A stretch of 64,000 nt of DNA from Riptortus pedestris. Its lineage: Eukaryota > Arthropoda > Insecta > Hemiptera > Alydidae. A program made the translations under genes and the position numbers. The stretch covers positions 126,152,001 through 126,216,000 of the forward strand of contig CM032233.1 of NCBI GenBank assembly GCA_019009955.1. The letters are read 5' to 3'. The notes beneath the pieces were generated by a model. The model was given only the letters and a program-made list of their open reading frames with translations, was not told where the DNA came from and searched no databases. Shown piece by piece: positions 31,615 through 42,868 of the stretch; positions within the stretch are counted from its first letter, which is position 1, and each line of letters starts with the position of its first letter.

Positions 31615-32100
31615 TTTATTACTGACTTGTAATAAAGTAAAAATATGTTAGGGAGATCATATGTGTTGTAGGTTGAGAGATACATGAGAAAACATGATGT
31701 TAATATAAGGTTTGTTGTTAAAAGTAGAAAGTGTTTATTCTATTACAAATAAGTTAATTGTGAAAATAATTGTATACAAAAAAAAGGGGGTAATAAATAA
31801 CAAAAAAAAGATAAAGAAAAAATTTGAATTCATTTGAACGATGAATGGTCCTCCCACTCCATCCCGATAGTTGACAAGCATAAAGTAGACCTAAGATATA
31901 CCAGTGAAGTGTATTGGGTAAACAGGCCAGAGGAGTAGTTGTAACAGAATACTGGAGATAATGACAAGAACTAACATTGCCAACATAGAACCAACAAATA
32001 AAAGGTCAGTCACTAAGCAGATTTTCCATCAGCTTGTATATGGCATGCTGATGACATCAACTTACTATATATTCCTTGTTTCCCTCCCAATAAGTTAGCT
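31615..32100. other. No gene recognised
   Basis: AT-rich, unassigned. Confidence 0.5.
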
Positions 32101-32109
32101 GGTAATAAG

Positions 32110-32490
32110 TCTTTGTGAACAGGAATCGAAATACCAGTTTGATACGAGATTTTTAGGGGCTCAGTGACTCTCAACGAAAATCACATAAGTATGGGGGGGG
32201 GGAGTAGGGTTACGATATTAAAAAATTGAAATATCTTGGGTAATATCAGATATACAAAACACTTGCATAGAACGGGTTTTAAAGGAAATTAAATTTTCTA
32301 CATCGTTTATATATAATTTTTTTATTTGAACCATAATAAAAGAGATATTCTGAAATTCCTATTTTCTCCTCCTCTAACCCCCCCCCACGATTTTCAGCCA
32401 ATAACAAGCTTGAACCTTCAGTTTTGCATGAAACACATAAATTGAGTGATAAATTATAAATGATCAAACATAAATTGCAACCACTAGAGA
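32110..32490 (-). mobile_element. HINE-derived fragment in duplication unit 1
   Basis: Shares internal HINE strings: GATTTTCAGCCAATAAC, TGCATGAAAC and AAATTGCAACCACTAGAG. A close relative precedes unit 3 (35290-35430), so it was copied along with the exon region. Confidence 0.55.
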
Positions 32491-32674
32491 AATTGAATTA
32501 TTCAGATAAAATATCTAGTATAGAATGTATGTATTCTTCTGCCTTGAATAATCAGATTTCATTCTTAATCGCTTGTGGTATCAAATTTCTTGTCAACATT
32601 TGAACATTATATGTTTTGACTATTTCCCTTGTTGTACAATTGTCTTTGAAATTTAATGTAATTTCTGATTTCAG

Positions 32675-33103
32675 AAAAACATGGATATTGCAAGATGTAA
32701 ACATCTTCCTGGGTGTGCCTGTTTGATGAACAATCTCTTGTGGTGGTTGGACGCTCGAATTGAAGCACAAATTTCATATATCCTGCTGAGTTTGCGCAAT
32801 TTTTTAACAAAGAGACAGATTAATAATATTGGATATAAGGATATTCTGCTCCTTCTTTATGCGAGAGCTTTCACTATAAGAGATATACTTCTCCTAGCAG
32901 GAGCGTCAGACCTGTGTCTATTGTGCAGTCCCCTATATCCCCTCTATCTCAGTACACAGTTTAAGGATGGCTTCAATAGCCCTGAGGACTACTTCACAAT
33001 GGCTGAAAAGAAATTTTTCAGTTTCATACATTCTTTGAAAATCGATATCCATCCCTTAACACCGGATTCTATATTTCATATAATTAGAACCTTTCATACT
33101 AAT
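32675..33103 (+). CDS. SETD2-like gene, duplicated pre-AWS exon, copy 1 (143 aa)
   Basis: Acceptor GATTTCAG|AAA and donor AAT|GTAAGT, phase 0-0, 429 nt with no stop. The first 15 residues (KNMDIARCKHLPGCA) align at DNA level with the starts of copies 3 and 4. The remainder is hydrophobic-helical, with DILLLLYARAFTIRDILLLA around residues 58-77. It aligns with copy 2 at protein level: LLVLLYLGALSVRNVFLLA there. No known domain is recognised. Phase symmetry means it can be included or skipped without a frameshift. An open frame of this length in AT-rich DNA suggests selection. Confidence 0.55.
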
Positions 33104-33139
33104 GTAAGTTATTTTAATTCCATTTGTATATTTTGAATT

Positions 33140-33815
33140 ATTTATATTTTTAGGATGCATCAATCAATGATAAACTTGGATAATATATTTTTAGTGAATT
33201 TTCTATAAGAGATGAACTGTTGATCACAAGGTAAAGCTATGTCTGGTACAGGAATAATTTTCCATTTTAAAATCTCTAGGTGATAAAAACACAATTTGTC
33301 CTAATTATCTTACAAATGAACAAAACCTTTATCCTTGAAACTCTGAAAGTAAACTTCTTTTTATTGTAATACATTTGTAAAGTAGATTTTGGGTTGGGGG
33401 AATAATAGGGGGCGAGAATACATTTCTGATTTCTCCGTCCCATTAAGTGATGCAGAAGATTTGTATAGGATTAAGATGATTATAGTAAAAATATCTAAAA
33501 ATTAAACTACTTTTTTAAAATCTTATACATTAAAATAGATATATTATTTGGTCTGGCAAATTTATTTGTTGGTTGACTTATTATTTTGTATGGTTGACAG
33601 ACTACATATTGTTTGTTATAGCTTTAGTTGTTGCTAACCGAGAGAAAGATTGTTCCTCTAAGGAATTCTCCTTCAGACAGAATTTTTTGACAAGAGTACT
33701 TAAAGAGAATTATTTTTTTCATAATCAACATTTATAAATTAGATTATTTAAATTTTAACCTGCTCTTGACCAGACACTGAAATCTTGTAAAACTTGGAAC
33801 AAACAAGACTATAAA
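33140..33815. other. Intron, nothing recognised
   Basis: AT-rich intronic sequence between duplicated exon copy 1 and a Helentron-like insertion. Confidence 0.5.
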
Positions 33816-33818
33816 ACA

Positions 33819-34355
33819 AAAGTTTGTCACGCAGGGGCTGCGTAAACTAAGCCGATTTCCCACGTGAAGTTATAAAATAGAGAAATCTCCATACGAGAGT
33901 CGAACAGTTACGGCAAGGGGCCGAACTAGCCCAAATTTAATTAAAATGCAAATATCTCGGTTAATATTCAAGATAAAGAGTAAATGCATAGAACAATATT
34001 TATAGTAAATTTAATTTACAATAAGATTGGTTCTATACCTATAAGATTGGATCCAATGTATGGTAATGGAGATATTTCAAAAATAAACCCCCCCCCCCTC
34101 CCACTGGTCCGATTTCATCCGTTAACGAACTTGATCTGTCTTTTTACATAAAATGTTTAAATATCGAGTTTGGTAACGATCAAACAAAAATTGCGACCGC
34201 TAGAGTGTTAACAGACAAATATATATATCATTTTGAACGGGCCTCATTTTCGTCATCTCCTGGGTAAGATGATGGAAATTAGAAGAAAATTTTCGAAAAT
34301 CGCGTCATGAGTACAACCTCAATAGCTGATTTCCCTTAAGGGAAATCTGCTAAAA
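33819..34355 (-). mobile_element. Helentron-like (HINE), compact copy
   Basis: Begins AAGTTTGTCACGCAGGGGCT with the ACGCAG-GGG-CTGCGT hairpin and AAACTAAGCCGATTTCCCAC, and ends GATTTCCCTTAAGGGAAATC then TGCTAAAA. At about 535 bp it is the shortest complete copy, and its TA tract (34220-34228) is only a few units. A second 3'-end fragment (TTTCACCCAGGAATCG, AAACTGAGCCAATTTC) follows directly at 34357-34400, as in a tandem insertion. Confidence 0.85.
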
Positions 34356-34776
34356 ATGTTTCACCCAGGAATCGTGTAAACTGAGCCAATTTCATACTAA
34401 TTAAGACATCTCACATTTATTCTCTATTTATTCTATAGTATGAACCCTATGTAAATTTAACCTTAGTGGCTTTGCACTAGATATGAGTTTGAGAAATAGA
34501 GATGACATCTTTTTTAACATCATTAATTTTAACCATTTGTTATATGGGTTTAAACCACTTGTGTGATCATTACAGATTTAACCAGATCTATGTTTTATAT
34601 CCTTCAGATAAAATATGTCGTATAGGAAGTATATAGTCTTCTTTCTTCAATAATCGGATTTTATTCTTAATCGCATGTGGTAACACATTTCTTGACTACC
34701 ATCATTTGTACATCAGAACCCTTCATTACTTCCCTTGTTGTATAATTGTTGTAAATTATGTAATTTCTGTTTTCAG

Positions 34777-35187
34777 TATACAGTAGATATGAAAACATTG
34801 CTGAAAATCCAAGCATTCGCAACGCTTCGAAGGAAGTTCTTGGACATTCTAAGAGGCCGTGTGGAGTCACTAACTCTCCATATGCGCCCATTTTTTCGAG
34901 AAAGAATTGAATTTGTGAGGTGTGAGGAGTTGCTGGTCCTGCTTTACTTGGGAGCTTTGTCTGTAAGAAATGTATTCCTGCTTGCAGCAGTGTCTCAAGT
35001 GACTCAATACCTCATGCCACTAAAGTCCCAGTATGGATGGGTCAAGGAGAAGTGCTGTTTTACTCGTGATTTAATCCTGAAGGCTGTATTGCAATTATTG
35101 AGTCTAGAAGAGTCTTCAGCCATCTATACCTCACCAACAATCGCACAAATTTTGGCCATACTGTCGAATACTACTAGTCCTTCACAT
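34777..35187 (+). CDS. SETD2-like gene, duplicated pre-AWS exon, copy 2 (137 aa)
   Basis: Acceptor TTTTCAG|TAT and donor CAT|GTAAGT, phase 0-0, 411 nt open. It reads YTVDMKTLLKIQAFATLRRK, then RPFFRERIEFVRCEELLVLL and YLGALSVRNVFLLAAVS. It is homologous to copy 1 over the central helical stretch but well diverged. Just after its donor, 35207-35285 preserves GGTCCTCCACTTTATAAAAA and AGCTAAAATA, the second half of the short exon (copy 4), so the long insert sits inside a short-exon framework. Confidence 0.55.
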
Positions 35188-35289
35188 GTAAGTTAAATTC
35201 CGTTAAAGTGGTCCTCCACTTTATAAAAAAGCTAAAATATACAAGAAACATTTTAAAATAATTAAAAGAAATATATTCATATTTCTGGT

Positions 35290-35430
35290 GGGTTTAAACC
35301 TGTACCCCCTCCCCTCCTAGATCATTTTCAGCTGTTAACAAACTTGAACCTTTAGTTTTGCATGAAACGCTTAAAAATTGAGCCCTGTGATGATCAAACA
35401 TAAATTGCAACCATTAGAGAGGTATTAAGT
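35290..35430 (-). mobile_element. HINE-derived fragment in duplication unit 3
   Basis: Resembles 32360-32490 (CCCCTCCTAGATCATTTTCAG, GAACCTTTAGTTTTGCATGA, AAATTGCAACCATTAGAGAG). Confidence 0.55.
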
Positions 35431-35700
35431 TTTTCTTTTGTGAGAAAAATTTAATATTTGTAATATGGGTTTAAAGCTTTTGTGAGAACATTTCTGATTT
35501 AAACAGATCTAAGTTATGTGATGTACAGATAAAATATCTAGTACAGAATGTGTGTAATCTTCTGTCTTTAATAATCGGATTTCATTCTTAATCTCTTGTG
35601 GTATCAAATTTCCTGACTGCCATCATTTGAACATCAATGTTTTGTTTAATTCCCTTGTTGTACAATTGTCTTTTAAATTTAATGTAATTTATAGGTCCAG

Positions 35701-35796
35701 CAAAACATGTGTATTACGGCAAGCCAAAATCTTCCTGGGACTGTCCCTACACCTTATAGAAAAGCTAAAATAAACAAGAAAAATGTTAAAAGAATG
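35701..35796 (+). CDS. SETD2-like gene, duplicated pre-AWS exon, copy 3 (32 aa)
   Basis: Acceptor GTCCAG|CAA and donor ATG|GTAACA, phase 0-0. It reads QNMCITASQNLPGTVPTPYR followed by KAKINKKNVKRM. Clearly a copy of exon 4 (GSQHLSVAGPPPHRKAKIKK). The acceptor region is weaker than in the other copies (ATTTATAGGTCCAG, with no long pyrimidine tract), so it may be unused. Confidence 0.4.
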
Positions 35797-35897
35797 GTAA
35801 CAAATTTCTTGACTGTCATCATTTGTATATCAAATTTTTTGATTATTTATCTTGTTGTACAATTATCTTTGAAATTTAATGTAATTTCTGCTTTCAG

Positions 35898-36022
35898 AAA
35901 AACTCGGGTATTGCGGGAAGCCAACATCTTTCTGTGGCTGGTCCTCCACCTCATAGAAAAGCTAAAATAAAGAAGAAAATTTTTAAAATCATTCAGAAAA
36001 ATGTATTTATTAATTTCAATAG
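35898..36022 (+). CDS. SETD2-like gene, exon immediately upstream of AWS (copy 4)
   Basis: Acceptor GCTTTCAG|AAA and donor ATAG|GTAATG. It enters in phase 0 and leaves with two spare bases (AG), which the next exon completes with one G to give Arg. It reads KNSGIAGSQHLSVAGPPPHR, KAKIKKK, then FKIIQKNVFINFNR. The F..I..N.....R spacing before a K-rich link and C-x-C matches the region that precedes AWS in Set2/SETD2 proteins. This exact phase match is the main argument that the duplicated exons belong to the methyltransferase gene. Confidence 0.6.
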
Positions 36023-36257
36023 GTAATGTCTTATTTTTAGTATTATTCAATAATAAATTAATTTCATCAATTGCTATCAATTGCAACTGATTTTTTTTTA
36101 TATATATATTTGTAAGGAATCTCAAATATTCCTCTTTATTTCTTCACTTTTCTTATTTGATGTTTTCTTTTCCAACCTTGGTTTTTATTTTATTCATTTT
36201 AGAGTTCTTCTTTTCACCAATCTCAGTTTAAAATGTTAATATTAAAGTCGTTTGAGT

Positions 36258-36650
<393 letters not shown>

Positions 36651-37039
36651 CCCAAGAATGAATGTAACACTATTTAATGTGTAAGGAAATCTTCTAGGTA
36701 ATTTTGATGAATTTTGTTTATATAATTGATAAATTCTCTGCATAGTGGGTGATCATGAATTTCTGAATCAGTATCATCTCATAATTCTGGAAAATCACTT
36801 TCATAGTGTTAGTGTTATCATATGAATACTTTATTATCAATTTTGAATTCTTGTTCAAACATTTTAGACTAAAACTCAATTTTTTAAAAAATTGCAGCAT
36901 TGCTTAAACCAATATAAAACTATGAGCTTATCCATTTCCATTAAATGTTAAAAATATAATACGCTACATCAAAAATGTGTTTGGTTTGCTTTAACAAAAT
37001 TATGTGAATATTAAGTCAATTTCAATTAATTATCCTCAA

Positions 37040-37165
37040 TATTCTTATTTATACCGTAATTTCCTTCCATATTGTTATCTTTATCGTAATTTCCTTCCAT
37101 ATTCTTATCTATTGTATATCTTAATTTCCTTCCAAATTCTTATCTTTATCTCCTTCCATATTCTG
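37040..37165. repeat. Short tandem repeat (TTCCTTCCATATTCTTATCT)n
   Basis: Four degenerate units of about 32-40 bp sharing TTTCCTTCCATATT and TTATCTTTATC, in the intron upstream of the AWS exon. Confidence 0.75.
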
Positions 37166-37341
37166 TGTATATGGAATCCAAAGTCCATATCAATTCATTT
37201 TCAGAACGTTCACTTTTTTCGACTGTCTTTCATATGAATTTATTCTCAATTTTTCAGAATTATGATATTAAATTTTCTTGATTAACTGTTTGGCAAAATA
37301 TATATTTATTATTCCCAATATTTTGTTTTTTCTTATTCAAG

Positions 37342-37455
37342 GGTAAAAAAAAAACTGGTGGAAAATTTCTGCAATTGCCCTCCATTAAATGATGATGAAG
37401 CTGAGGGGGAAAATGGCTGTCATAACTGTTTAAATAAGTTATCGTTCATAGAATG
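37342..37455 (+). CDS. SETD2-like H3K36 methyltransferase, AWS exon 1
   Basis: Acceptor TTCAAG|G and donor TG|GTATGT. It encodes VKKKLVENFCNCPP, an acidic linker, then CHNCLNKLSFIE plus the first two bases of a Cys codon. The spacing C-x-C...C-x2-C-LN+L-x2-IEC is the first half of the AWS (associated with SET) zinc cluster that binds three zinc ions in Set2/SETD2, NSD and ASH1 enzymes. The intron that follows splits a Cys codon, and the next exon restores it (TG+T). Confidence 0.85.
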
Positions 37456-37588
37456 GTATGTATTGGTTTATTGATATTTTATATTCTGTGCACATTGCCA
37501 ATACAAAGGTGTTACGGAACGTGAGAAAATATATTATTATACATTTTGGTTTATTTGATTCTCTTTTAGGAAAACCTGTATGCACATT

Positions 37589-37731
<143 letters not shown>

Positions 37732-38049
37732 CTATAAATAGAAGAGACATTTTTTTTTGTTTCCTTTTGTTATTATCACTCTAATGACAAATGATGTTAT
37801 GTTTTTAGACTTATATGAGAGTTCTAAGTATGATTCGGATTAGGGAGGTTATAAATCTCCGCCCACTCCCCTCCTCATTAGTTATTTACTTCAATTAGAA
37901 AATAGCTCCGTTATTTATTTTCAGTAGAAATTTAAAGTATAAGAGTCTTTTGATTATTTAATTTGTGTAATGTAGTATTTAAACAAAGTCATGCTGAATT
38001 TGCACAATTTGTGATAGCGGAGGTTGTGCGGAACCAAAAACTCTTAAAT

Positions 38050-38612
38050 TGTGGTATATATTACCTTATTTCCTCCCATATGTTGACGTTATTGAAATGA
38101 CTACGTATTATCTATAGCTATTAAACGTGAATTGGTAACACCATTAAAACTAAAGACAATTTACATTTAAACTCAATATGATTTGAGGTTATAGGGAGGC
38201 TCCGATCTCTTTCCCTCGCCTCGCTTTTATAATATAAATTAAATTATTTTTTAAGTACTACTATTATTTATTTGCACCAGGTATATAATTTACTAGAAAA
38301 TTCAATTTTTTTAATGTTTTGAATAAATAATTTAAGTAAAGCAATGCTGATGACACTCAAGCAGGAGTGGAAGTTGTCGGGAAGCTAACTTATTTCCTGT
38401 GAAATGTTGGCATTGCTTTCTACTCACATTTACTTCATGTATATAGCTAATCTCACAATGTCTACTCAGATTGGTTTGTGAACAGGAATATGTACATTAT
38501 AAATGATATCTAATTATAATAAATGCTATGCATGATTATGATTGAATTATTTACAGTGCGTCAAACAGTGGAGGGGCTGATTAGGGACTCATTTTCATTA
38601 TATAAATAAATT
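38050..38612 (+). repeat. Intronic duplicated segment, copy 1 (uninterrupted)
   Basis: Shares with 40915-42305 a long run of matching blocks: TGAAATGACTA, AATATGATTTGAGGTT, AATGTTTTGAATAAATAATT, CAATGCTGAT, AATAAATGCTAT and GTCAAACAGTGGAG. This copy lacks the mariner and so gives the empty target site. Confidence 0.8.
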
Positions 38613-38879
38613 TTCAATTATATATTGTCACACTTATCATAGATTGTATAAACTTAAGTTGATAATGCAAAATTATTTTGAGATTGCCAATAAAGGCCGA
38701 TACATAATTAGGAATTAAATGATGTATTTAAATTGGGTGGAGAGCTTTACGCATGGTTATTTCCTATTGGAATTAAAAATATTGTAGTGGAATCAGCAAT
38801 ATTATTGTTCTTACTTATTATTATTGACTTGACACTATTATATGTTTTATCCATTTGTTGAATTAGTTTTGTGTTTTAG

Positions 38880-39008
38880 TGGACCTAAATGTAAATCAGG
38901 AAAAATGTGCTCAAACAAAAAATTTACAAAACGTCAGTATGCCAAATGTAAAGTAGTGGAAACTGGAAAGAAAGGATTAGGCCTTATGAGCACTGACTTT
39001 GTTGAAAA
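38880..39008 (+). CDS. SETD2-like methyltransferase, AWS exon 2 / SET start
   Basis: Acceptor GTTTTAG|T and donor AAA|GTAAGT. It reads (C)GPKCKSGKMCSNKKFTKRQY, completing the AWS zinc cluster, then AKCKVVETGKKGLGLMSTDF and VEK, the start of the SET fold (KKGWGL in most relatives; Trp is Leu here). It ends with AA, completed by G in the next exon to Lys. The frame is intact, and the donor is a perfect consensus. Confidence 0.88.
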
Positions 39009-39099
39009 GTAAGTGTATTTTTTCAATATAAAATTCTATGTATTTGATCAACATACATTTATAGATTTTCCAAGTAATTGATCCAAGTAATTTATGCTT

Positions 39100-40870
39100 C
39101 AAATTTCAGAGGCATACAGGAGAGTTGATGACATGATTGCTTCAAAAAGTGTGATCTTTGTTTCCCATGTGTTGCTCTTCCCTTTCCGTAGTATTTCTTT
39201 TACACGTGAGCAGGCGACTGATGCTCTTTGTACAAAATGCTCTGTTGCTTTTAAAAATTTTCAGGAGGATGAGAATGGAGCTTCAAGATATGTATAAGAG
39301 TTGACATATTTAAGTTTTTTACCTTGCCAAAACAGGGGTTTTAACATTTTTAATCTTGGGGACTTAGGAAAAACTACTATTTTAGATTTTTGAAGGTTCA
39401 AGGATAGTGCCTTTATTGTGCAATATTCATCTAATATTTTAAGATTTCTCTGTGCACTATGCCTTGAGCTATTTAAAATAACAAGATCATCCACAAATAA
39501 CAGCATGATGACTTTGGTAGCAGCATTGATTGGGATGCCTACAGCTCCATTCTTTTCGAAAAATGTTATTATGTCAGATTAAAAAAGGATAAATAGTAAT
39601 GGGCTAAGGCTTTCACCTTGGAACAAACCAGTAATATTTATATCCTTAGATAGTTGATTTCCAATTTTAATTTTCATTACTGCATAATCATACAGCAGTT
39701 TTATTATTCTTATAATCTTGCCACTTATTCCAATTTCTGATAGCTTTACCCAGAGCAGATTGTGATTAACAGAATCAAAGGCTTTTTTGAAGTCTATAAA
39801 TATGGCATACACATAACTTCCTTTTTTTTCTAAGGTTAATAGAAATGAGTGAGGACAGTGTAAAGATACGATCAGCGCAACTTCTTTCTCTGCAAATTCC
39901 CGCTTCTTTTCTGGGATAACATTTTTTGCTTTAGCCCAATTGAGAATTCTATTTCATAAAATTCTGGTAAAGAGTTTGGTAATATTATCTTTTAGAGATA
40001 TCCCTCTGTAATTCTCATAATCAGTTTTATCTCCTTTCTTGTACAGTAGGTGTAAAATTGATTTGGACCTCAGATTTGGTAGCTTTTCAGTTTCAAATAT
40101 ATTATTGAACATGTTTAGAAGGTAGTGCTCCCATTCTGGTGTTAAGTTTTTAAATATTTCATATATTATTTGGTCAATTCCAGGTGCATTTCTATTTTTG
40201 GCTCTTCTTATGCAGTATTGAAGCTCTTCTAAGGAAATTGAAGAATCAAAAAAATGGGTGGTTACTGAAAAGTAGTAGTCGTCAAAAATGAATCTGCTGC
40301 CATGCAAATTTTTGTAATACTTGCACCATTTGCCCATATTAATCTCACTTGCTTTACGACTTTTTGGCTTAATTGATTTAATGACTCCACAGTTCAGTAT
40401 TGTTTTTTACATTTCGTAGATTTTCTATAATCTTATTTCTATTTTAAAGCTTCTTGTTATGTTTAAGAGTTCTATATTCTTTCCTGGTTTCTACATAATT
40501 GTGAATAAACTCTTGGGAATAATTGGTTTTAATCATTTTTCTGTAGCTACTTTATGAGCTGTTTTTTAAGTTTGAAGCAGCCATGATTGAACCAGTAGTT
40601 TTTTATATTAAATCTATGCTTCATATGATGACCTCTGGACACCATTAAGAATGTTTAAGAGATTCTGTTATAGCAAGAACAAAATTTTCATAGAGGCAAT
40701 ACAAATTTTCAGAGTAAAAGTATATACTTTCCGAAGTCCAATTTTTCCAATTCGGAAATGTTTTCCTCTTTCCATTTAATAAGCTTGTCAGGGGTAAGTA
40801 CAAATTGGTTTCTCCACCTTTTTTCTAGACTTGTTACTTGGAATGTGAGTTTACAAGCAAGTCTACGGTA
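39100..40870 (-). pseudogene. LINE reverse transcriptase relic in SET intron
   Basis: On the minus strand, broken frames carry RAKNRNAPGIDQIIYEIFKN, LLYKKGDKTDYENYRGISL, YAIFIDFKKAFDSVNHNLLW, LFQGESLSPLLFILF and LLFVDDLVILNSS, the successive RT blocks up to the FVDD active site, then LSLNLQKSKIVVF and YVNSYTYLEAPFSSS. The clade looks CR1/Jockey-like. At least four frameshifts and stops. It runs against the host gene and is bounded by a TA tract at 40873. Confidence 0.8.
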
Positions 40871-40871
40871 T

Positions 40872-40873
<2 letters not shown>

Positions 40874-40913
<40 letters not shown>
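40874..40913. repeat. (AT)n microsatellite
   Basis: About 20 TA units at the 5' border of the LINE relic, directly before duplicated segment copy 2. Confidence 0.95.
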
Positions 40914-40915
<2 letters not shown>

Positions 40916-40995
40916 GTGGTATATATTATTTTATTTCCTCTGATATGTTGATTTTACTGAAATGACTATGTAATATCCATAACTATTAAATGTTA

Positions 40996-41802
40996 CTAGG
41001 GCGTATTGAAAAGTAAGGTCTCCTATTTTTTTTTTCATAGAAAATTTAATTTATTTACAACATTGGTTACATCGTTGGAAGGTTTGAATATTTACCTATT
41101 TTTCTACATATTCGCCTTGACGATCAATAACTTTTTGCATTCTGTTTACCAGCTTTTTAATGCCAGTGCCGTACCACTCTCCCGCCGAGTCACGAAGCCA
41201 ACTTACGACTGCTTCTTGAACTTCCTCATCAGACTTGAATTTCTGTCACCCAAGGTGTTTCTTGAGAGCGGGAAACAAATGGTAGTCGCTGGGGGCAAGG
41301 TCCGGGCTGTAAGGAGGGTGGTCGATGATATCCCAGCCGAATCCATTGAGTAGGGTGGTCGTTTGATGTGACACATGTGGACGCGCATTGTCATGAAGCA
41401 AACACACTCCTTTGGTGAGCCTACCCCTTCTTTTGTTTTGAATGGCTCGCCGAAGTTTCTTGAGAGTCTCGCAGTAGCTTTCTGAGTTGATTGTTGTTCC
41501 TTTTGGCATGAAATCAACCTTAACCCCGTTCCGGTCCCAGAAAATGGTGGCCATAACCTTTCCCACTGACTTCTCCGTCTTGAAAAGCAGTCGTCAGTTG
41601 GCTTCGTGACGCGGTGGGAGAGTGGTACGGCACCGGCATTAAAAAGCTGGTAAACAGAATGCAAAAAGTTATTGATCTTCAAGGCGAATATGTAGAAAAA
41701 TAGGTAAATATTCAACCCTTCCAACGATGTAACCAAAGTTGTAAATAAATTAAATTTTCTATGAAAAAAAAATAGGAGACCTTACTTTTCAATACGCCCT
41801 CG
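40996..41802 (-). mobile_element. Fold-back mariner derivative (~220-bp inverted arms)
   Basis: TA at both borders (40994-40995 and 41803-41804). Terminal repeat C(T/G)AGGGCGTATTGAAAAG then TAAGGTCTCCTATTTT. The first 220 bp (40996-41215) recur in reverse complement at 41584-41802 with few differences, including coding sequence for the transposase C-terminus (AACTTTTTGCATTCTGTTTA). Both ends are therefore copies of the same 3' end; the original 5' end and N-terminal coding half are missing. Confidence 0.85.
41246..41583 (-). pseudogene. Mariner transposase fragment (D2 to D34D region)
   Basis: A continuous minus-strand frame reads GKVMATIFWDRNGVKVDF (second catalytic Asp in WDRNG), then CLLHDNARPHVSHQTTTLL and HPPYSPDLAPSDYHLFPALK. 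Exactly 34 residues separate the Asp of HDN from the Asp of SDY: the D34D signature of mariner. The frame runs on into the C-terminal region within the left arm. No HTH DNA-binding region or first Asp survives. Confidence 0.85.
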
Positions 41803-42840
41803 TACTTGGTAATGTCATTATAACAAAAGACAGTATGAATTTAAAATCAATATGATTTGAGGTTGTGGGGGGGGGGGAGGGGGCTGTGATATCTTTCCCT
41901 CCCAACTATTAGAATATAAATTAAATTACTTTTTGGGCACCACTGTTATGTATTTACACTAGGTATATAAATGACTAGAAAATTAGAATTTTTTAATGTT
42001 TTGAATAAATAATTTAAGTGAAGCAATGCTGATAACACTAAAACGTGAAAGTTGTTAGGAGACTACTAACACAGTTAATTGTGTTAACTTATTTTTTGTG
42101 AATCGTTGGAATTACTTTCTACTACCAGTTACTGTTATGTATAATAAGTAAGCTCACAATACGTACTCAGTTTAGTTTTTGACATGGAATATATACATTA
42201 CAGATGATATTTAATAATAATAAATGCTATCCATGATTAGGACTTGAATTATTCACAGTGTGTCAAACAGTGGAGAGGGAGTGATTAGGAATTCATTTTC
42301 ATTTATTTATCAAAACTAAAGTTTCTATAATATAAGTCCCCTACCACACCTTTAAGGGAAAATAATATGCCCAGATTGGAAGTGTAGATGTAAACAGTGA
42401 AGCCTTATCAAAAAACAAAAAAAAAAATTATCAACATTGGGCCTCAAATGGTTTCCCGAGCAAAGCCAGGTACCTTGGCTAGTCTCCTATATTACTAAAT
42501 ATTAATGGCTAAACAAACAATATTATACCTCTAACTCAAAAGTACACAAACAAAAAAATAAAATTAAAAATCATATCTATCAATTATCAACGAATCTATA
42601 GACAGTTTTCTTTTCTTTTCTTTTATTAAAAATTTGAGAGTAGTTGTGAAAGAATTTACCATTTACAGTCCTGGTTCCATTGAGTACAATTTGCAATAAA
42701 ATCAGCAGCTCTTCCTTCTTTCCTCATTCCCCAGCAATTCTGGCACCTTCTGTAGCCAGTTCAAACACTCCAGCTTCAAATTCTACCACAGATTGGGTGT
42801 ATCCATTTTACCGAACCATGTCCCAAATACAAGACAGCCA

Positions 42841-42868
42841 ACTATAGTGGCTTTGCGCAATTAAAGGG
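42841..42868 (+). mobile_element. Half palindrome of the 48-bp TTAA mini-element
   Basis: ACTATAGTGGCTTTGCGCAA then TTAAAGGG and TTAA (42869-42872) matches the right half of 25178-25225. The left half is absent. Confidence 0.6.

Larger units (their letters stand above)
32510..36022 (+). repeat. Four-unit tandem duplication of an exon and its 3' splice region
   Basis: Each unit has the same intron end: AATAATCGGATTTCATTCTT, GTGGTATCAAATTTCTTGAC, CATCATTTG, CCCTTGTTGTACAATTGTC, TTTAATGTAATTTCTG and CAG, then an exon. Exons start at 32675, 34777, 35701 and 35898. Units 1 and 2 carry long exons (143 and 137 codons); 3 and 4 carry short ones. A Helentron-like copy (33819-34355) lies between units 1 and 2. 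Confidence 0.8.
40915..42305 (+). repeat. Intronic duplicated segment, copy 2 (with mariner insert)
   Basis: Matches 38050-38612 on both sides of the mariner at 40996-41802. CTATTAAATGTTAC | CTTGGTAATGTC rejoins to resemble copy 1's CTATTAAACGTGA-ATTGGTAACA. Confidence 0.8.

Noticed and set aside
39094..39297. 68-aa plus-strand frame next to the AWS exon, considered as a host exon
   Set aside because: It lies on the antisense of the LINE relic and has no compatible splice phase; the SET domain continues properly at 42951.
41006..41353. 115-aa plus-strand frame
   Set aside because: Antisense of the mariner C-terminal coding and TIR region.
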